6,394 nucleotides of DNA from Deltaproteobacteria bacterium (GTDB lineage Bacteria > Desulfobacterota > Desulfobacteria > Desulfobacterales > SG8-13). The stretch spans positions 1-6,394 of the forward strand of contig DAOVBC010000141.1 of the NCBI GenBank assembly GCA_030670715.1, written 5' to 3'. Below are positions 5,185 through 6,394 of the stretch, in pieces. Below the pieces are notes generated by a model. It was given only the letters and a program-made list of their open reading frames with translations, searched no databases and was not told where the DNA came from. The position numbers and the translations under genes were made by a program. Position 1 is the first letter of the stretch. Every line of letters begins with the position of its first letter.

Positions 5185-6245
5185 CACTCAGCAGCATAGC
5201 TAAAATATTCGACGGAAAACAGGTCATAAGAGATCTGTCCCTCGATCTCAACAAAGGCGAAATCGGTTGCCTTCTGGGGCCCAGCGGTTGTGGCAAAACT
5301 ACAGTTCTGCGGTCCATAGCAGGTTTTGAGACACTGGATGACGGTGAAATCATCATTAACACTAAGATTGTTTCAACAAGAGAAGGCGGGCTGGCCCCTG
5401 AAAAAAGACGTATCGGTATGGTTTTTCAAGATTACGCGCTTTTCCCGCACATATCCGTCCAAGACAATGTTAAATTCGGTCTGAGCCGCCTGCCCGATTC
5501 AGGTCAGGCGAAGATTGCTGGAGAACTGCTCGAACTGGTGGGCCTGGCAGATTACCGCGATAACTTCCCCCACGAACTTTCCGGTGGCCAGCAGCAGCGC
5601 GTTGCCCTGGCAAGAGCGCTGGCCCCTCGTCCCGATCTGCTGCTGCTGGACGAACCGTTTTCCAATTTGGATATTACACTAAGAGAACGGCTTTCCGTGG
5701 AGGTTCGCGATATTCTAAAAAATTACGGGATATCCGCCATCATGGTCACCCACAACCAGTACGAAGCTTTTGCCATGGCGGACGTTATCGGGGTAATGCA
5801 CGCCGGAAAACTGGAGCAGTGGGATACGGCATATAATCTTTATCACCGCCCGAACAGCCGCGTTGTGGCGGATTTTATCGGTGAAGGGGTATTGCTGTCG
5901 GGCAAAGTAACCGGGGAAACACAGGTAAAAACAGCACTGGGAACCCTCAATGGCCAATTCATCTATCCCTGCCGCAACGGCTGTCCGGCGCATGTACTTA
6001 TTCGACCGGAGGACATCGTTCACAACCATGAGAGCAGTTACAAGGCCCGTATTTTAAAAAAGAATTTTCGCGGTGCCGGTATTCTTTATACCCTCTTGTT
6101 ACCGTCAAATGAAAAAGTGCTTGCTCTGGTGCCGAGTCACCATAACCACCGGGTGGGCCAGGACATCGGCATTATACCGGAGGTAGATGAAATCATATTA
6201 TTTGAAGCTGAAAAGTCAAACTTGAGGCCGATTAACCATTTTTGA
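5169..6245 (+). CDS. fbpC: ferric-iron ABC transporter, ATP-binding protein
   Basis: A 358-aa ATPase that energises iron import from the cytoplasmic face. All nucleotide-site motifs are intact: Walker A GPSGCGKTT (37-45), Q-loop Q87 in VFQDYALF, signature LSGGQQQ (137-143), Walker B LLLLDEP (157-163), D-loop SNLD (165-168) and switch H195 in VTHN. After about residue 240 comes a TOBE-type regulatory domain with the usual IRPEDI segment (278-283), as in FbpC/PotA/MalK-like ATPases. Length is typical. The ATG at 5169 is chosen because AAGGAA at 5157-5162 precedes it by six bases and the protein then begins exactly like its family. A frame-open extension to 4998 reads through the permease gene and is rejected. 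It is the last gene of the operon and overlaps the permease gene by 16 bases. No consensus intrinsic terminator follows the stop. Confidence 0.95.
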   Translation: METVLTLSSIAKIFDGKQVIRDLSLDLNKGEIGCLLGPSGCGKTTVLRSIAGFETLDDGEIIINTKIVSTREGGLAPEKRRIGMVFQDYALFPHISVQDNVKFGLSRLPDSGQAKIAGELLELVGLADYRDNFPHELSGGQQQRVALARALAPRPDLLLLDEPFSNLDITLRERLSVEVRDILKNYGISAIMVTHNQYEAFAMADVIGVMHAGKLEQWDTAYNLYHRPNSRVVADFIGEGVLLSGKVTGETQVKTALGTLNGQFIYPCRNGCPAHVLIRPEDIVHNHESSYKARILKKNFRGAGILYTLLLPSNEKVLALVPSHHNHRVGQDIGIIPEVDEIILFEAEKSNLRPINHF

Positions 6246-6254
6246 ATGCTTTTA

Positions 6255-6286
6255 TTTGTACGTGTTCACGGGGTGCGTCTCCCCGA
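6255..6286 (-). repeat. 32-bp repeat with GC hairpin, right copy of an inverted pair
   Basis: This is the inverted partner of the unit at 13-44 (29 of 32 identical). The CGGGG/CCCCG stem occupies 6269-6285 with a 7-nt loop. It begins nine bases after the ATPase stop codon. It may serve as the 3' structure of the operon mRNA, although it has no T-run and so does not look like an intrinsic terminator. Confidence 0.7.
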
Positions 6287-6310
6287 TTCACTCCGGTGGC
6301 TGCGTGTCCG

Positions 6311-6324
6311 GTCATTTCAATGAC
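6311..6324. repeat. short perfect inverted repeat
   Basis: GTCATT and AATGAC are separated by two bases. It is too tight for a stable RNA hairpin and more like a small protein-binding dyad or part of the surrounding repeat cluster. No function can be assigned. Confidence 0.3.
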
Positions 6325-6332
6325 TTAGCAGC

Positions 6333-6350
6333 GGGGGCATTCCTGCCCCC
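6333..6350. repeat. strong GC hairpin
   Basis: GGGGGCA (6333-6339) and TGCCCCC (6344-6350) form a perfect 7-bp stem with a TTCC loop. There is no T-run on either side, so it is not a classical intrinsic terminator. It may stabilise the 3' end of the fbp transcript or belong to a REP-like cluster. Confidence 0.5.
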
Positions 6351-6358
6351 TCCGCGTT

Positions 6359-6381
6359 CTCCCGCAAAAAACGTGCGGGAG
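6359..6381. repeat. GC hairpin with A-rich loop
   Basis: CTCCCGC (6359-6365) and GCGGGAG (6375-6381) form a perfect 7-bp stem around a 9-nt loop containing six A residues. It is directly followed by the palindrome CCGCGG (6382-6387) at the right edge. Together with the hairpins at 6269-6285 and 6333-6350 it makes a cluster of three stems in about 115 bases. No reading frame is supported here. Confidence 0.45.
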
Positions 6382-6394
6382 CCGCGGTCTCCCC

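Noticed and set aside
6262..6290. Resemblance to a type I-E CRISPR repeat (GTGTTC start, GC stem, ATTCA end)
   Set aside because: There is only one copy at each end of the window, in opposite orientations and about 6.2 kb apart. The 104 bases after the right copy contain no second repeat at a spacer-like interval, and no cas gene is visible.

Overview
The window is a bacterial chromosomal segment of medium GC content. It carries a complete ferric-iron ABC transporter operon (fbpABC type), a divergently transcribed DtxR/MntR-family metalloregulator, an orphan small membrane protein, a MarR-family regulator, and several long non-coding stretches rich in inverted repeats. The protein style and the regulator subtype (DtxR/MntR fold with a Cys-rich tail) suggest a Gram-negative anaerobe, perhaps of the Desulfobacterota. 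That placement is an impression from the sequence, with no marker gene to confirm it.

Layout. Positions 1-144 are non-coding and hold a 32-bp repeat with a GC hairpin. A MarR-family regulator lies on the minus strand at 145-591, with AT-rich operator-like repeats in front of it at 602-635. Positions 592-1200 contain no convincing gene. They hold the marR promoter region, a ~215-bp imperfect palindrome (871-1084) that looks like a MITE-type or structured-RNA element, and a promoter leading into a 136-aa four-helix membrane protein of unknown function (1201-1611, plus). The metalloregulator (1667-2182, minus) converges on that gene and diverges from fbpA. A 36-bp near-perfect palindrome (2282-2317) sits almost midway between the two divergent start codons. 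The iron transporter follows on the plus strand: periplasmic ferric-binding protein (2426-3430, TTG start), fused two-domain permease (3451-5184) and ATPase (5169-6245). The gaps are 20 bp and then a 16-bp overlap, so this is one transcription unit. The last 149 bases contain a second, inverted copy of the 32-bp repeat and two or three further GC hairpins.

How it works together. The periplasmic protein would capture Fe(III), probably with a FutA-like all-tyrosine ligand set. The permease and ATPase would import it, and the regulator would sense cytoplasmic metal and act at the shared palindrome on the operon and probably on its own gene. This is inferred from gene order, residues and the palindrome. 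The transporter family assignments are secure. The operator, promoters and repeat-element identities are sequence-based hypotheses.
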